Below, in pieces: positions 8,632-17,310 of a DNA stretch of 64,000 bases. The notes below the pieces were generated by a model that saw only the letters and a program-made list of their open reading frames with translations, was not told the DNA's origin and made no database searches. The position numbers and the translations under genes are program-made. The stretch comes from Gracilimonas sp964505215 (lineage in GTDB: Bacteria; Bacteroidota; Rhodothermia; Balneolales; Balneolaceae): positions 62,001-126,000 of the forward strand of contig CAZDGU010000007.1 of NCBI GenBank assembly GCA_964505215.1, given 5' to 3'. Within the stretch, counting starts at the first letter, position 1, and each line of letters opens with the position of its first letter.

Positions 8632-10146
8632 ATGGAAACAATAAAAGACATGAAAAAATTAAAGAATAAGTTAAGTTTTCTAAAAATTATAGCATTAGCT
8701 GCTGTAATGTCTGTAACAGCATGTTCCGACGACTTCTTATCAACGGTACCTACAAGTATCGTTTCTCCTGAGACTGTTTTTAAAACTACTGATAACGCTT
8801 ATGCAGCTATTAATGGTATGCACAGGCAGTTATACCGTCAGTGGTACTCCAGGCAGTCTGAAGGCGGCCAAAGCGGTAACATGATTTATATGGAAGTGCT
8901 TGGTGAAGACTATGTGATGACAGCACGTGCAAACGGCTGGTTCATAAGTGAATATAAATGGGAAGGTCATCGTAATGCTAACTCATATATGGTGCGGTTT
9001 AATTATGGATTCTATTACTCTATGATTGGAAACGCCAATATGATAATTGCTAACATAGATAATGCTGAAGGCCCTACAGCCGATAAAAACTTCCTGAAAG
9101 CACAAGCTCTAACATACCGTGCATGGAGTTACTTCCAGATGGTGAGATTGTACGGTGAAAGATATGTTAAAGGCGGTAATAACGACGGCCTTGGGTTGTC
9201 TTTAATATTAGAGCCAACAGAGGGAGCTGTACCCAGAAACACAGTAGAAGAAGTCTATACTCAGATTAATAAAGACTTAGATGACGCAATTGCTTTATTT
9301 GGTAATGCAGTTCCCAGACCGGATAAATCTCACCTTAACATAAATGTAGCCAAAGGCGTTAAAGCAAGAGTAGCTCTTGAACAACAAGACTACGTAACAG
9401 CTGCAAAGTTTGCCAAAGAAGCCAGAGACGGCTTTCCAATGATGTCACAAAGTGAAGTTTTGGATGGTTTTTCCGATTATAGCAACCCGGAATGGATATG
9501 GGGAATACATCATAGAGATGATCAGCCCACTTATTTCTATTCTTTCTTTGCCTATCTTGGAAACTTTAGTTCCACAAACACACGTGGTAACCCAAAAGCT
9601 ATCAACTCATGGTTGTACAATCAGATTTCCCCTACAGATGTAAGAAGTCAGCTTTGGGATCCAACCGGATCAGATACAAACTTCCCTAAAACAGCTAACG
9701 GAGTGCGTAAACCATATATGACAAGAAAGTTTATGCTTGATAATCCGGGTAACAGTAATGGTGACTTAGCTTTTATGAGAGCAGCTGAAATGGTGCTGAT
9801 TGAAGCCGAAGCACTTGCACGCCAGAATGGTAAAGACAGCGAAGCTGCTGATGCCTTGTTTATATTGGCAAATGCCAGAGACAACAATTATACAAAATCT
9901 ACGAACACAGGCAGCGATTTGATTGATGAAATATTGATTCAAAGAAGAATAGAACTCTGGGGCGAAGGCTTCCGTTTCTATGACTTGAAGAGATTAAATC
10001 AGCCATTAGACCGACAGGGCATTAATCACCAAGCCTCTCTGGCTGTTAAGATGTTTGAACCGGCAGGAACTAAAAATTGGCAATTCCTGATACCTCAATC
10101 AGAAATAGATTACACGTTGGGTGTAGTGAAACAAAACCCTCTGTAG
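8632..10146 (+). CDS. SusD/RagB-family surface lipoprotein
   Basis: The ligand-binding lid of the SusC channel, lipid-anchored to the outer membrane. The ATG used here lies one base after the susC stop. A second in-frame ATG at 8650 gives a more compact lipoprotein signal with Cys at 25 (lipobox VTAC) and may be the true start; a TTG at 8620 is less likely. The mature part has SusD-type TPR helices (KAQALTYRAWSYFQMVRLYG) and the C-terminal family stretch RRIELWGEGFRFYDLKRLNQ. Length of about 500 residues is typical. The pair forms one transcription unit closed by the terminator at 10181-10214. Confidence 0.93.
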   Translation: METIKDMKKLKNKLSFLKIIALAAVMSVTACSDDFLSTVPTSIVSPETVFKTTDNAYAAINGMHRQLYRQWYSRQSEGGQSGNMIYMEVLGEDYVMTARANGWFISEYKWEGHRNANSYMVRFNYGFYYSMIGNANMIIANIDNAEGPTADKNFLKAQALTYRAWSYFQMVRLYGERYVKGGNNDGLGLSLILEPTEGAVPRNTVEEVYTQINKDLDDAIALFGNAVPRPDKSHLNINVAKGVKARVALEQQDYVTAAKFAKEARDGFPMMSQSEVLDGFSDYSNPEWIWGIHHRDDQPTYFYSFFAYLGNFSSTNTRGNPKAINSWLYNQISPTDVRSQLWDPTGSDTNFPKTANGVRKPYMTRKFMLDNPGNSNGDLAFMRAAEMVLIEAEALARQNGKDSEAADALFILANARDNNYTKSTNTGSDLIDEILIQRRIELWGEGFRFYDLKRLNQPLDRQGINHQASLAVKMFEPAGTKNWQFLIPQSEIDYTLGVVKQNPL

Positions 10147-10180
10147 TTTGAATAATTTATAATTCAAATAAAGCTTAATT

Positions 10181-10214
10181 AAAGGCGGATATTTTGATAT
10201 CCGCCTTTTTTTTG
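10181..10214 (+). terminator. Intrinsic terminator of the susC-susD unit
   Basis: AAAGGCGGATAT, loop TTTG, ATATCCGCCTTT, then a continuing T-run: a GC-rich 12-bp stem with at least eight T in total. It lies 35 bp after the susD stop. Confidence 0.9.
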
Positions 10215-10715
10215 GCCTATATGCAAGGTTAATGTCCTGCCTTTTAGTATTTCCAAAGATTCCTAAAAAAAGGTTTTATAGACTATAAAAAGGGAGAAAT
10301 GGCAGCCACACGGTTAGAAGAGAGATTTCTGTATAGTTTTAGGTAAACAAGTATTAATATCGTGTGTTTCAAATTGAGGTGAAGAAGCACTAACAAGCAT
10401 TTTTCTCGGGGCATAAGAAGGTGAGGAACTCCACGTGGTTATATAGCCGGTTTATATCAGCGGCCATTAACTATTTTTAATCAAAAAGTTAAACAAATTC
10501 GCACGTTTTTATTAAAGCTGGATTTTTAAAAACAGAATTAGATAGTAGTGCAGAATAAATACCTAAAAAGAGTAAAATATTATTGAAAGAAGTTTAGCAT
10601 AATAGTTTCAGACTTTAATATCTTCTATTTAGTGTGGCAGAATTTAAGGTATTACAATGATTTGGCTTATTGCCGGGATCCGATTGAAGCAATAGAAATT
10701 CTCAATCATTTCATA
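10215..10715. other. Spacer between susD terminator and suf promoter
   Basis: Apart from the M28 gene fragment at 10408-10495, no reading frame, RNA or clear repeat was seen. The sequence is AT-rich and featureless by eye. Confidence 0.5.
10408..10495 (-). pseudogene. 5' fragment of an M28 peptidase gene (right direct repeat)
   Basis: On the minus strand this encodes MAADINRLYNHVEFLT, matching the intact peptidase's first 16 codons (MAADKNRLYNHVEFLT), and the upstream TTAACTTTTTGATTAAAAAT region also matches. The remainder of the gene is missing. It is either the stub of a deleted second copy or a duplication made when the susC/susD block arrived. Same orientation as the intact gene at 3893-4738. 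Confidence 0.75.
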
Positions 10716-10747
10716 TTTAGTTAAGAGAGGGAGATTTTGTATATTTG
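10716..10747 (+). promoter_or_regulatory. Predicted suf operon promoter
   Basis: TATATTTG at 10740-10747 matches the Bacteroidota -7 consensus TAnnTTTG. A weaker TTTAG at 10716-10720 sits about 20 bp upstream, where TTTG is expected. The implied start near 10754 gives a 5' leader of about 90 nt before sufB. That leader holds an inverted repeat AAAACAGC...GCTGTTTT (about 10768-10803). Confidence 0.45.
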
Positions 10748-10844
10748 TACTCAATCTAAATAGGCGTGCAAAACAGCTTCACAAAATCAATGAAAGGCTG
10801 TTTTTCAGGCGTAATCAAGAAGTAATAATTTAAAAACAAACCTA

Positions 10845-12287
10845 ATGAGCGAAACGCAAGCGTTAGAATCGATGATTGGAGAAGAGTACAAGTATGGCTT
10901 TTCTACCGATGTTGAGTACGAAGAATTTCCCACGGGGATAAATGAAGATATCATCCGCGAGTTATCTGCTCGGAAAGAAGAACCTGAGTGGATGCTTGAA
11001 TTCCGTTTGAAATCATACCGCAGTTGGAAAGAAATGGAAGAACCGGATTGGTTTAATGCGGAGTATAAAAAACCGGATTTTGATAATCTTCAGTTTTATT
11101 CGGCCCCTAAAAGCAGACCAAAAGTAGAATCTCTGGATGATGTGGATCCTGAAATTCGCAAAACCTATGACCGATTGGGCATTCCACTTCATGAACAAAA
11201 GCAGCTGGCAGGTGTAGCCGTAGATGCGGTGTTTGACAGCGTGTCTATCTTTACCACCTTTAAAGAAAAATTAGCCGAAGCCGGTGTGATTTTCTGCTCT
11301 ATTTCGGAAGCCGTTCAGAAGCATCCCGAATTGGTGAAGAAGTACATGGGATCGGTAGTTCCGGCTCGTGATAACTTTTACGCAGCCTTAAACTCTGCCG
11401 TATTTTCCGATGGCTCTTTTTGCTATGTGCCTAAGGATACCATTTGTCCAATGGAGCTTTCAACCTATTTCAGAATTAACAATATGAACTCCGGGCAGTT
11501 TGAGCGTACGCTTATTATTGCAGAAGAAAATAGCCACGTGAGCTACCTGGAAGGTTGTACAGCACCAATGTATGACGAAAACCAGCTGCACGCTGCCGTT
11601 GTTGAACTGGTAGCTATGGATAATGCAGAAATTAAATATTCTACTATCCAAAACTGGTATTCCGGTGATGAAGACGGCGTTGGCGGTATTTATAACTTTG
11701 TAACCAAGCGTGGTGCGTGCCGAGGTAAAAACTCCAAAATTTCCTGGACTCAGCTCGAAACCGGCTCTGCTGTTACACTTAAATACCCAAGCGTAATTTT
11801 GCAGGGTGATAACTCAATCGGTGAGTTTTACTCAGTGGCTGTAACCACCAAAAAACAGCAGGCTGATACCGGTACAAAAATGATTCACCTTGGCAAAAAC
11901 ACCAAGAGTACCATTATATCTAAAGGTATTTCGGCCGGTGAGTCTAACAACAGCTACCGCGGTGAGGTGAAAATCTCCAAAAAAGCAGAGGGAGCACGAA
12001 ACTATTCTGTGTGTGACTCTATGCTGATTGGACAAACCTGCGGAGCGCATACATTCCCATACATTTCATCAGAAAATGCAAGCTCCAGCGTTGAGCACGA
12101 AGCGTCAACCTCGCGAGTGGGTGAAGAGCAAATCTTTTACCTCATGCAGATGGGAATCAGCGAACAAGATGCCATTTCCATGATTGTGAATGGATTTGTG
12201 AAAGATGTACTAAAAGAGCTTCCGCTCGAATTTGCTGCAGAGGCAAACGCCCTGCTCGATATTAAACTGGAAGGTAGTGTAGGATAA
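10845..12287 (+). CDS. sufB: Fe-S cluster assembly protein SufB
   Basis: 480 residues, the usual SufB length. With SufC and SufD it forms the SufBC2D scaffold on which Fe-S clusters are built in the cytoplasm. Family stretches include SAVFSDGSFCYVPKDTICPMELSTYFRIN and YRGEVKISKKAEGARNYSVCDS, and a C-terminal VEHEAST..GEEQIFYLMQMGI region shared with SufD that forms the beta-helix/SufC-binding end. First gene of a seven-gene same-strand unit. No SufE, SufU or SufR-like gene precedes it. Confidence 0.97.
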   Translation: MSETQALESMIGEEYKYGFSTDVEYEEFPTGINEDIIRELSARKEEPEWMLEFRLKSYRSWKEMEEPDWFNAEYKKPDFDNLQFYSAPKSRPKVESLDDVDPEIRKTYDRLGIPLHEQKQLAGVAVDAVFDSVSIFTTFKEKLAEAGVIFCSISEAVQKHPELVKKYMGSVVPARDNFYAALNSAVFSDGSFCYVPKDTICPMELSTYFRINNMNSGQFERTLIIAEENSHVSYLEGCTAPMYDENQLHAAVVELVAMDNAEIKYSTIQNWYSGDEDGVGGIYNFVTKRGACRGKNSKISWTQLETGSAVTLKYPSVILQGDNSIGEFYSVAVTTKKQQADTGTKMIHLGKNTKSTIISKGISAGESNNSYRGEVKISKKAEGARNYSVCDSMLIGQTCGAHTFPYISSENASSSVEHEASTSRVGEEQIFYLMQMGISEQDAISMIVNGFVKDVLKELPLEFAAEANALLDIKLEGSVG

Positions 12288-12298
12288 TCTTCCTAAAA

Positions 12299-12328
12299 TT
12301 CATTCCCGGAACAGTTCCGGGGAATGAA
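12299..12328 (+). repeat. Palindrome between sufB and sufC
   Basis: TTCATTCCCGGAAC, one-base spacer A, then GTTCCGGGGAATGAA: a 14-bp stem with a single bulged G. No T-run follows, so full termination is not expected. It may stabilise the upstream mRNA or set the sufB/sufC ratio. A comparable palindrome separates sufD and sufS. Confidence 0.7.
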
Positions 12329-12375
12329 GTTTCATTGTAAAAGAACTTTAAATCAAAAAAAGAAAAACAGATAAC

Positions 12376-13152
12376 GTGTTAGAGATTAAAAACTTACATG
12401 CCTCGGTTGAAGGCGAAGATGAGCAAATTTTAAAAGGTGTGAACCTGACCATTAATAAGGGTGAAATTCACGCCATAATGGGCCCTAACGGAAGCGGTAA
12501 AAGTACGCTTGCCAAAGTGGTATCGGGTCACCCAGAATATGAAGTCACAGAAGGTGAGATTCTATTTGAAGGTGAAGAAATATCAGAACTGGATGCGGAT
12601 GAGCGTGCTCACCTGGGCCTGTTCTTAGCATTCCAATATCCGGTAGAAGTACCCGGAATTACAAACCGAACGCTGCTTCGCGAGTCGTACAACACCATTG
12701 CACGCGTAAATGGCAAAGAAGAACTGGATCCCCTTGAGTTTGATGACTACCTGAAAGAGCGACTGGACGTCATTGATATGAAAGATGAGTTTCTGGAGCG
12801 TAGCATTAATACCGGTTTTTCAGGCGGTGAGAAAAAGAAAAACGAAGTATTCCAAATGGCGGTGCTGAATCCAAAATTAGCTTTTATGGATGAAACAGAC
12901 TCCGGCTTGGACATTGACGCCCTGAAAGTTGTTTCGGACGGAATCAACAAAATTGCAAGCCCGGAAAAAGGCATTGTGTTAATTACTCACTATCAGCGAC
13001 TGCTAAATTACATTACGCCCGACTTTGTGCACGTAATGATGGATGGTAAAATCGTAAAATCCGGTGATAAGACTCTTGCAATGGAGCTTGAAGAGCAGGG
13101 TTACGATTGGTTAGAAAAAGAATATTTGCTAAATGGAGAACCTCAGAAATGA
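12376..13152 (+). CDS. sufC: Fe-S assembly ATPase SufC
   Basis: A 258-residue ABC-type ATPase that drives conformational change in SufBC2D. Walker A GPNGSGKST at about 36-44, the SufC-variant signature GFSGGEKKKNE at about 151-161, Walker B LAFMDETDSGLD and switch His in LITHYQRLL. The SufC-typical VPGITNRTLLRESYNTI region is present. The start is GTG at 12376, with no better ATG upstream. Its stop overlaps the sufD ATG by 4 bp. Confidence 0.96.
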   Translation: MLEIKNLHASVEGEDEQILKGVNLTINKGEIHAIMGPNGSGKSTLAKVVSGHPEYEVTEGEILFEGEEISELDADERAHLGLFLAFQYPVEVPGITNRTLLRESYNTIARVNGKEELDPLEFDDYLKERLDVIDMKDEFLERSINTGFSGGEKKKNEVFQMAVLNPKLAFMDETDSGLDIDALKVVSDGINKIASPEKGIVLITHYQRLLNYITPDFVHVMMDGKIVKSGDKTLAMELEEQGYDWLEKEYLLNGEPQK

Positions 13153-14489
13153 GTATAGCTGTTAAAGAAAGAGAATTTATAACGAACTTTTTGGATGGAG
13201 ATTTTGACAACTTTTCGGACCTCTCAGCCATTGGTGCGCTGAATAAAAGAGGAGCAGGAAAGATTGTAGAATTCCCCTTTCCAAACAAAAAGGACGAAGA
13301 ATGGAGATTTACAGATCTTAGATCAATAAGCCGAAATCACTTTGTGCCACCTGCCAAAGCAGGAGCAGCAAATGCCGGCGATTTAAGCGAACATTACCTG
13401 CCGGAGGCTACCAACAGCCGCCTGGTTTTTGTAAACGGTGAGTTCGATGCTGAACGATCTTCAACTTCAGACATCCCTGAAAATGTAATTGTTGGCACCA
13501 TAGCAGAACATTCAGATTCAGAAATTCTGAAAGAACATTTAGGCACCTACAATCCTTATTATGACAGGGATGACGATGTGTTTTCGGCACTGAATGATGC
13601 CAACTTCAGAAATGGAGCTTTTATTTACGTTCCTAAAGAAACAAAAGTAGAAGCACCCATCCATATTCTGAGTATTTTCACAGATGCTGAAAAACCTTTT
13701 TACGCCACACCTCGTGTTCTATTTGTGGGAGAAGCGTTTTCAAAATCTACTATTGTGGAAGAGCATATTGCGCTTACCGAAAATGAATACCTGAATATTC
13801 CGGTAAATGAATTTAAGCTGTTTGAAGGAGCTCATGTTCACCATGCGCGAATTCAGCGCGACAGCAAAAAAGCTACGCATATTTCCCGACCTATTGCGCA
13901 CTTGGAAAAGCATGCTGAATATCATTCCTACACCATATGTTTAGGAGCCAAGCTGTTCCGAAACGACCCGCGTGTAGTGCAAAATGATGAAGAAGTAGAT
14001 TTTACCATTGATGGTTTAGTACTGATTGACGGCGATCAAATTGCCGATACGCATTCAGCCATTGATCATCGTTTCTGCCACGCAAACAGTCACCAGCTGC
14101 ATAAAGTAGTGGTGAACGATAAAGCACATTCTATTTTTAACGGAAAGATTTTTGTGCGAAAAGACGCTCAAAAAATTGACTCTTTCCAGGAAAACAGAAA
14201 CCTGCTGCTATCGGATGACGGAACGGTTCACACCAAACCCCAGCTCGAAATTTTTGCTGATGATGTGCTTTGCTCACACGGAGCTACCATTGGTCAGCTG
14301 AGCGAAGAAGAGGTGTTTTACCTGCACAGCCGTGGCTTAACGAAGAAAAAAGCACGTGAACTGCTCGTGTACGCATTTACCCTCGAAAGTATTGCGAACA
14401 TGGAAGTAGAATCGGTTCACAAGTTATTATTAGACGAAGTTATAAAGTTCACCAGCCGAGATGAAAAGCTCGCTGAAGTGGATCAGTAA
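13149..14489 (+). CDS. sufD: Fe-S cluster assembly protein SufD
   Basis: Third SufBC2D subunit, 446 residues from the ATG at 13149. That start is chosen over an in-frame one 42 bp upstream because it gives the ATGA overlap with sufC. The C-terminal beta-helix stretch KDAQKIDSFQENRNLLLSDD and SHGATIGQLSEEEVFYLHSRG are characteristic, including the conserved His thought to act with SufB in cluster formation. The N-terminal half is divergent, as is normal for SufD. Confidence 0.95.
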   Translation: MSIAVKEREFITNFLDGDFDNFSDLSAIGALNKRGAGKIVEFPFPNKKDEEWRFTDLRSISRNHFVPPAKAGAANAGDLSEHYLPEATNSRLVFVNGEFDAERSSTSDIPENVIVGTIAEHSDSEILKEHLGTYNPYYDRDDDVFSALNDANFRNGAFIYVPKETKVEAPIHILSIFTDAEKPFYATPRVLFVGEAFSKSTIVEEHIALTENEYLNIPVNEFKLFEGAHVHHARIQRDSKKATHISRPIAHLEKHAEYHSYTICLGAKLFRNDPRVVQNDEEVDFTIDGLVLIDGDQIADTHSAIDHRFCHANSHQLHKVVVNDKAHSIFNGKIFVRKDAQKIDSFQENRNLLLSDDGTVHTKPQLEIFADDVLCSHGATIGQLSEEEVFYLHSRGLTKKKARELLVYAFTLESIANMEVESVHKLLLDEVIKFTSRDEKLAEVDQ

Positions 14490-14508
14490 AATATAGCTGA
14501 GCACAGTT

Positions 14509-14543
14509 GCGAAGAATCTTAACAACTTGTTAAGATTCTTCGC
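14509..14543 (+). repeat. Perfect palindrome between sufD and sufS
   Basis: GCGAAGAATCTTAACAA, a single C, and the exact reverse complement TTGTTAAGATTCTTCGC: 17 bp without a mismatch. An outer pair CTGAGC (14497-14502) and GCTCAG (14548-14553) encloses it. No T-run follows. It occupies nearly the whole sufD-sufS spacer. As RNA it would be a very stable stem that could uncouple or stabilise the two halves of the operon transcript. Confidence 0.8.
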
Positions 14544-14569
14544 TAAAGCTCAGTGTTATCAAAGAGTTT

Positions 14570-15820
14570 ATGAAAGAAACGCTGAGTAAAAATACCGCAA
14601 AAACCGGCATCGATTGGGAGGGAATCCGAAATCAATTTCCCACGCTCAATCAAAAAGTAAACGGGCAGCCGCTTGTATATTTAGACAGCGGCGCATCTGC
14701 ACAGATGCCTCAATCTGTAATCAATCGGATTAATCATTATCATTCTTACGAGCACTCTAATGTGCATCGTGGAATTCATACCCTAAGCCAGCAGGCAACC
14801 GATGCGTTTGAAGCCGCCCGCACCAAAGTAAAAGATTTTATAAACGCCCGGCATTTAGAAGAAATTATTTATACCACCGGAACTACAGATTCCATAAATC
14901 TGGTGGCCAACAGTTACGGGCGTAAGTATTTTAAAGAAGGAGATGAAATCCTTCTTACTGAAATGGAACATCACGCCAATATTGTGCCCTGGCAAATTGT
15001 GGCAGAGGCAACGGGCGCTGTTATAAAAGTCGTTCCTTTATTAAAAAACGGTGAGCTGGATATGGAGCAATTCCATGAACTGCTATCCGAAAAAACCAAA
15101 ATGGTTGCGGCCACGCACGTCTCTAATGCGTTAGGAACCGTGAACCCGGTTAAAGAAATGATTGATGCCGCTCACAAAGCGGATGCACCTATACTTATTG
15201 ATGGAGCACAATCTATTGCCCATAGCGTGGTGGATGTTCAGGGACTGAATGCAGATTTTTATGCGTTCTCAGCCCATAAAATGTGCGGTCCAACCGGATT
15301 TGGAATTTTATATGGTAAAAAAGAGCTGCTGAATGAGATGCCGCCATACCGAGGTGGTGGCGATATGATTGATAAGGTAACGTTTGAGAAAACTACCTGG
15401 AACGACCTTCCTCATAAATTTGAAGCAGGTACGCCGCCCATTTCAGCCGGAGTAGGATTCGCTGAAACCATCAATTTCTTAAATGAAATTGGAATGGAAC
15501 ATATAGCGGAACGAGAGCATGAGTTGCTGGAATACGCAACAAATAAACTGACTGAAATAGAAGGGCTGAATATTATTGGAAATGCCCAAGCGAAAGCATC
15601 CGTTATTTCGTTCATGCTGGATGGAATTCACCCCACAGATGTGGGCACTATTTTAGATCAAAAAGGAATTGCCGTGCGTACCGGTCATCATTGTACGCAA
15701 CCTGTGATGGACTATTATAATATTCCAGGAACCGTGCGGGCAACTATTTCATTTTACAATAATGAAGAAGATATTGACCGTTTGGCAGATGGAATTAACT
15801 ACGTAAAAGAATTTTTCTAA
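14570..15820 (+). CDS. sufS: Cysteine desulfurase SufS
   Basis: 416-residue class-V aminotransferase-fold enzyme using PLP to release sulfur from cysteine as a persulfide for SUF. Seen: PLP lysine in FYAFSAHKMCGPTGFGILYG, upstream LIDGAQ with the cofactor-contacting Asp, and the catalytic loop cysteine in VRTGHHCTQPVMD. The RTGHHC motif marks group II (SufS-type) desulfurases, which normally need SufE or SufU. Neither is in this window, so the sulfur acceptor must be encoded elsewhere. Confidence 0.96.
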   Translation: MKETLSKNTAKTGIDWEGIRNQFPTLNQKVNGQPLVYLDSGASAQMPQSVINRINHYHSYEHSNVHRGIHTLSQQATDAFEAARTKVKDFINARHLEEIIYTTGTTDSINLVANSYGRKYFKEGDEILLTEMEHHANIVPWQIVAEATGAVIKVVPLLKNGELDMEQFHELLSEKTKMVAATHVSNALGTVNPVKEMIDAAHKADAPILIDGAQSIAHSVVDVQGLNADFYAFSAHKMCGPTGFGILYGKKELLNEMPPYRGGGDMIDKVTFEKTTWNDLPHKFEAGTPPISAGVGFAETINFLNEIGMEHIAEREHELLEYATNKLTEIEGLNIIGNAQAKASVISFMLDGIHPTDVGTILDQKGIAVRTGHHCTQPVMDYYNIPGTVRATISFYNNEEDIDRLADGINYVKEFF

Positions 15821-15835
15821 ACTAAATACAGTATC

Positions 15836-16387
15836 ATGGCTAAAATTAAAGAAATAGAACGTACCCCTAACCCAGACGCCATGCGTTTTGTGCTGGCCGA
15901 ACCTTTAACGCAAGGAACAACGCGCTCATTTGAAAATGCCGCTGAAGCCGAAGGAGATGAGCTGGCATCCGCTTTATTTGCCGTAGATAGCGTAATTAAC
16001 GTCTATTACGTAGATAAATACATTACGGTAACCCAAGACGGATCCGCTGTTTGGTCTGAATTGCTCCGGAAACTGGCACCGCCAATTCGTGAAGCGGAAG
16101 CTATTTTACACGAAGAAGACGACTCTCACGTACACGAAAGTGCTGAAGTACGTGGCTCTGATGATCCTCGCCTAAAAGAAATAACACGAATGCTTGATGA
16201 ACAAGTACGGCCTTATTTACTTGCCGATGGCGGTGGATTGAAAGTATTGGGATTGGAGCATAATCGCCTGAAAGTACATTATCAAGGTGCTTGCGGTACG
16301 TGCCCAACGGCTACTACCGGCACGCTGTATGCCATTGAAAGCATGGTAAGACGAATAGACCCTGAAATTCAGGTAATTTCAGTTTAA
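15836..16387 (+). CDS. Nfu/NifU-type Fe-S scaffold protein
   Basis: 183 residues in two parts. An Nfu N-terminal domain (about 7-90) begins ERTPNPDAMRFVLAEPL. A NifU C-terminal domain (about 112-183) carries ADGGGLKVLGLE and the cluster-binding pair in GACGTCPTATTGT (CxxC). Two such proteins bind a bridging 4Fe-4S cluster and pass it to apoproteins. A short acidic, His-containing linker (EEDDSHVHES) joins the domains. It starts 15 bp after sufS. Confidence 0.93.
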   Translation: MAKIKEIERTPNPDAMRFVLAEPLTQGTTRSFENAAEAEGDELASALFAVDSVINVYYVDKYITVTQDGSAVWSELLRKLAPPIREAEAILHEEDDSHVHESAEVRGSDDPRLKEITRMLDEQVRPYLLADGGGLKVLGLEHNRLKVHYQGACGTCPTATTGTLYAIESMVRRIDPEIQVISV

Positions 16388-16401
16388 GCTGTTTTAAAAC
16401 T

Positions 16402-16737
16402 ATGGAACTTTCCATTACAAACAGAGCAACGGAACGCATACGCCAAATTCGGGAACAGCAAGAGGTTCCCGATGAGGCTATTTTACGCGTTGGTGTAGTA
16501 AGTGGCGGATGTTCCGGCTTAACCTACAATCTTGATTTTGATTCGGATGCTGAGGTTACAGAAAATGACAAATTGTTTGAAATTGAAGATTTAAAAATAA
16601 TGATAGACATGCGCAGTTTTCTGTATTTAGCCGGAACAGAACTGGATTATACCGATGGTCTTAATGGCGAGGGGTTTCATTTTAAAAACCCTAATGCCAG
16701 CAGAACCTGTTCGTGCGGAGAATCTTTCTCCATTTAA
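16402..16737 (+). CDS. A-type Fe-S carrier protein (SufA/IscA/ErpA family)
   Basis: 111 residues, standard for A-type carriers. The three conserved cysteines are in SGGCSGLTYNLDF (first) and CSCGESF (CxC near the C-terminus). These proteins accept clusters from SufBCD or Nfu and deliver them to targets. It lies 14 bp downstream of the Nfu gene, completing the assembly-to-delivery order. SufA, IscA and ErpA cannot be separated by sequence alone. Confidence 0.94.
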   Translation: MELSITNRATERIRQIREQQEVPDEAILRVGVVSGGCSGLTYNLDFDSDAEVTENDKLFEIEDLKIMIDMRSFLYLAGTELDYTDGLNGEGFHFKNPNASRTCSCGESFSI

Positions 16738-16800
16738 TTATTCATCCCTTTTGAGTTGCGGCTGCCTTTCTGCACTCATTAATCAATAATTTTTATTCCT

Positions 16801-17310
16801 ATGGCCAAAGACGTTATAGTTAATAAAATTCAACAGAATACGAAGCTTATTACGTTAGACTTACAGGAGTTTAACGACCCAACTGCTGTTGAAGAGTTAG
16901 ACATCAAGCAGTTTCTGTTTAAAGAGTTAATGCTGAAAGAGAAAGACTTTCGGAAATACGTAAAAGAATTTGACTGGAAGCAGTACGAAGGTAAATATTT
17001 GGCTGTTTATTGCAGTACAGATGCCATTATAGCCCCATGGGCTTGGATGCTGATTACTGCCCATGCTTCAGATTTCGCTAAAGAAGTATTTAAAGGAACC
17101 CCGGAAAATGTGAAACATCAGCTGTATGAGAGAGCAATGGAAAATTACGATTGGGATAAATATGAAGATAAGTTTGTACTGCTGAAAGGCTGTGGAAAAG
17201 TACACGTGCCTGATTCAATATATTTGTACGCTACAAATAAGCTTATGGGGAAAGCTAAAAAAATTATGTACGGTGAAGCCTGCTCTAACGTACCGGTTTG
17301 GCGCGGCTAA
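16801..17310 (+). CDS. DUF2480 family protein
   Basis: 169 residues matching the Bacteroidota-specific DUF2480 family by the pattern DIKQFLFKELMLKEKDFRKYVKE, WKQYEGKYLAVYCSTDAIIAPWA and a C-terminal CGKVHVPDSIYLYA. No signal peptide or membrane segment, so cytoplasmic. Function unknown. It closes the suf operon, and cysteines in YCST, KGCGK and GEACSN are candidates for a metal or cluster site. A link to Fe-S assembly is inferred from position only. Confidence 0.85.
   Translation: MAKDVIVNKIQQNTKLITLDLQEFNDPTAVEELDIKQFLFKELMLKEKDFRKYVKEFDWKQYEGKYLAVYCSTDAIIAPWAWMLITAHASDFAKEVFKGTPENVKHQLYERAMENYDWDKYEDKFVLLKGCGKVHVPDSIYLYATNKLMGKAKKIMYGEACSNVPVWRG

Noticed and set aside
10768..10803. A riboswitch in the sufB leader
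   Set aside because: Only one 8-bp inverted repeat with a 20-nt loop is visible; no known riboswitch core or expression platform was recognised.
13107..13148. An upstream start for sufD
   Set aside because: It would add residues unlike SufD and overlap sufC by 46 bp; the ATG at 13149 makes a standard ATGA overlap.
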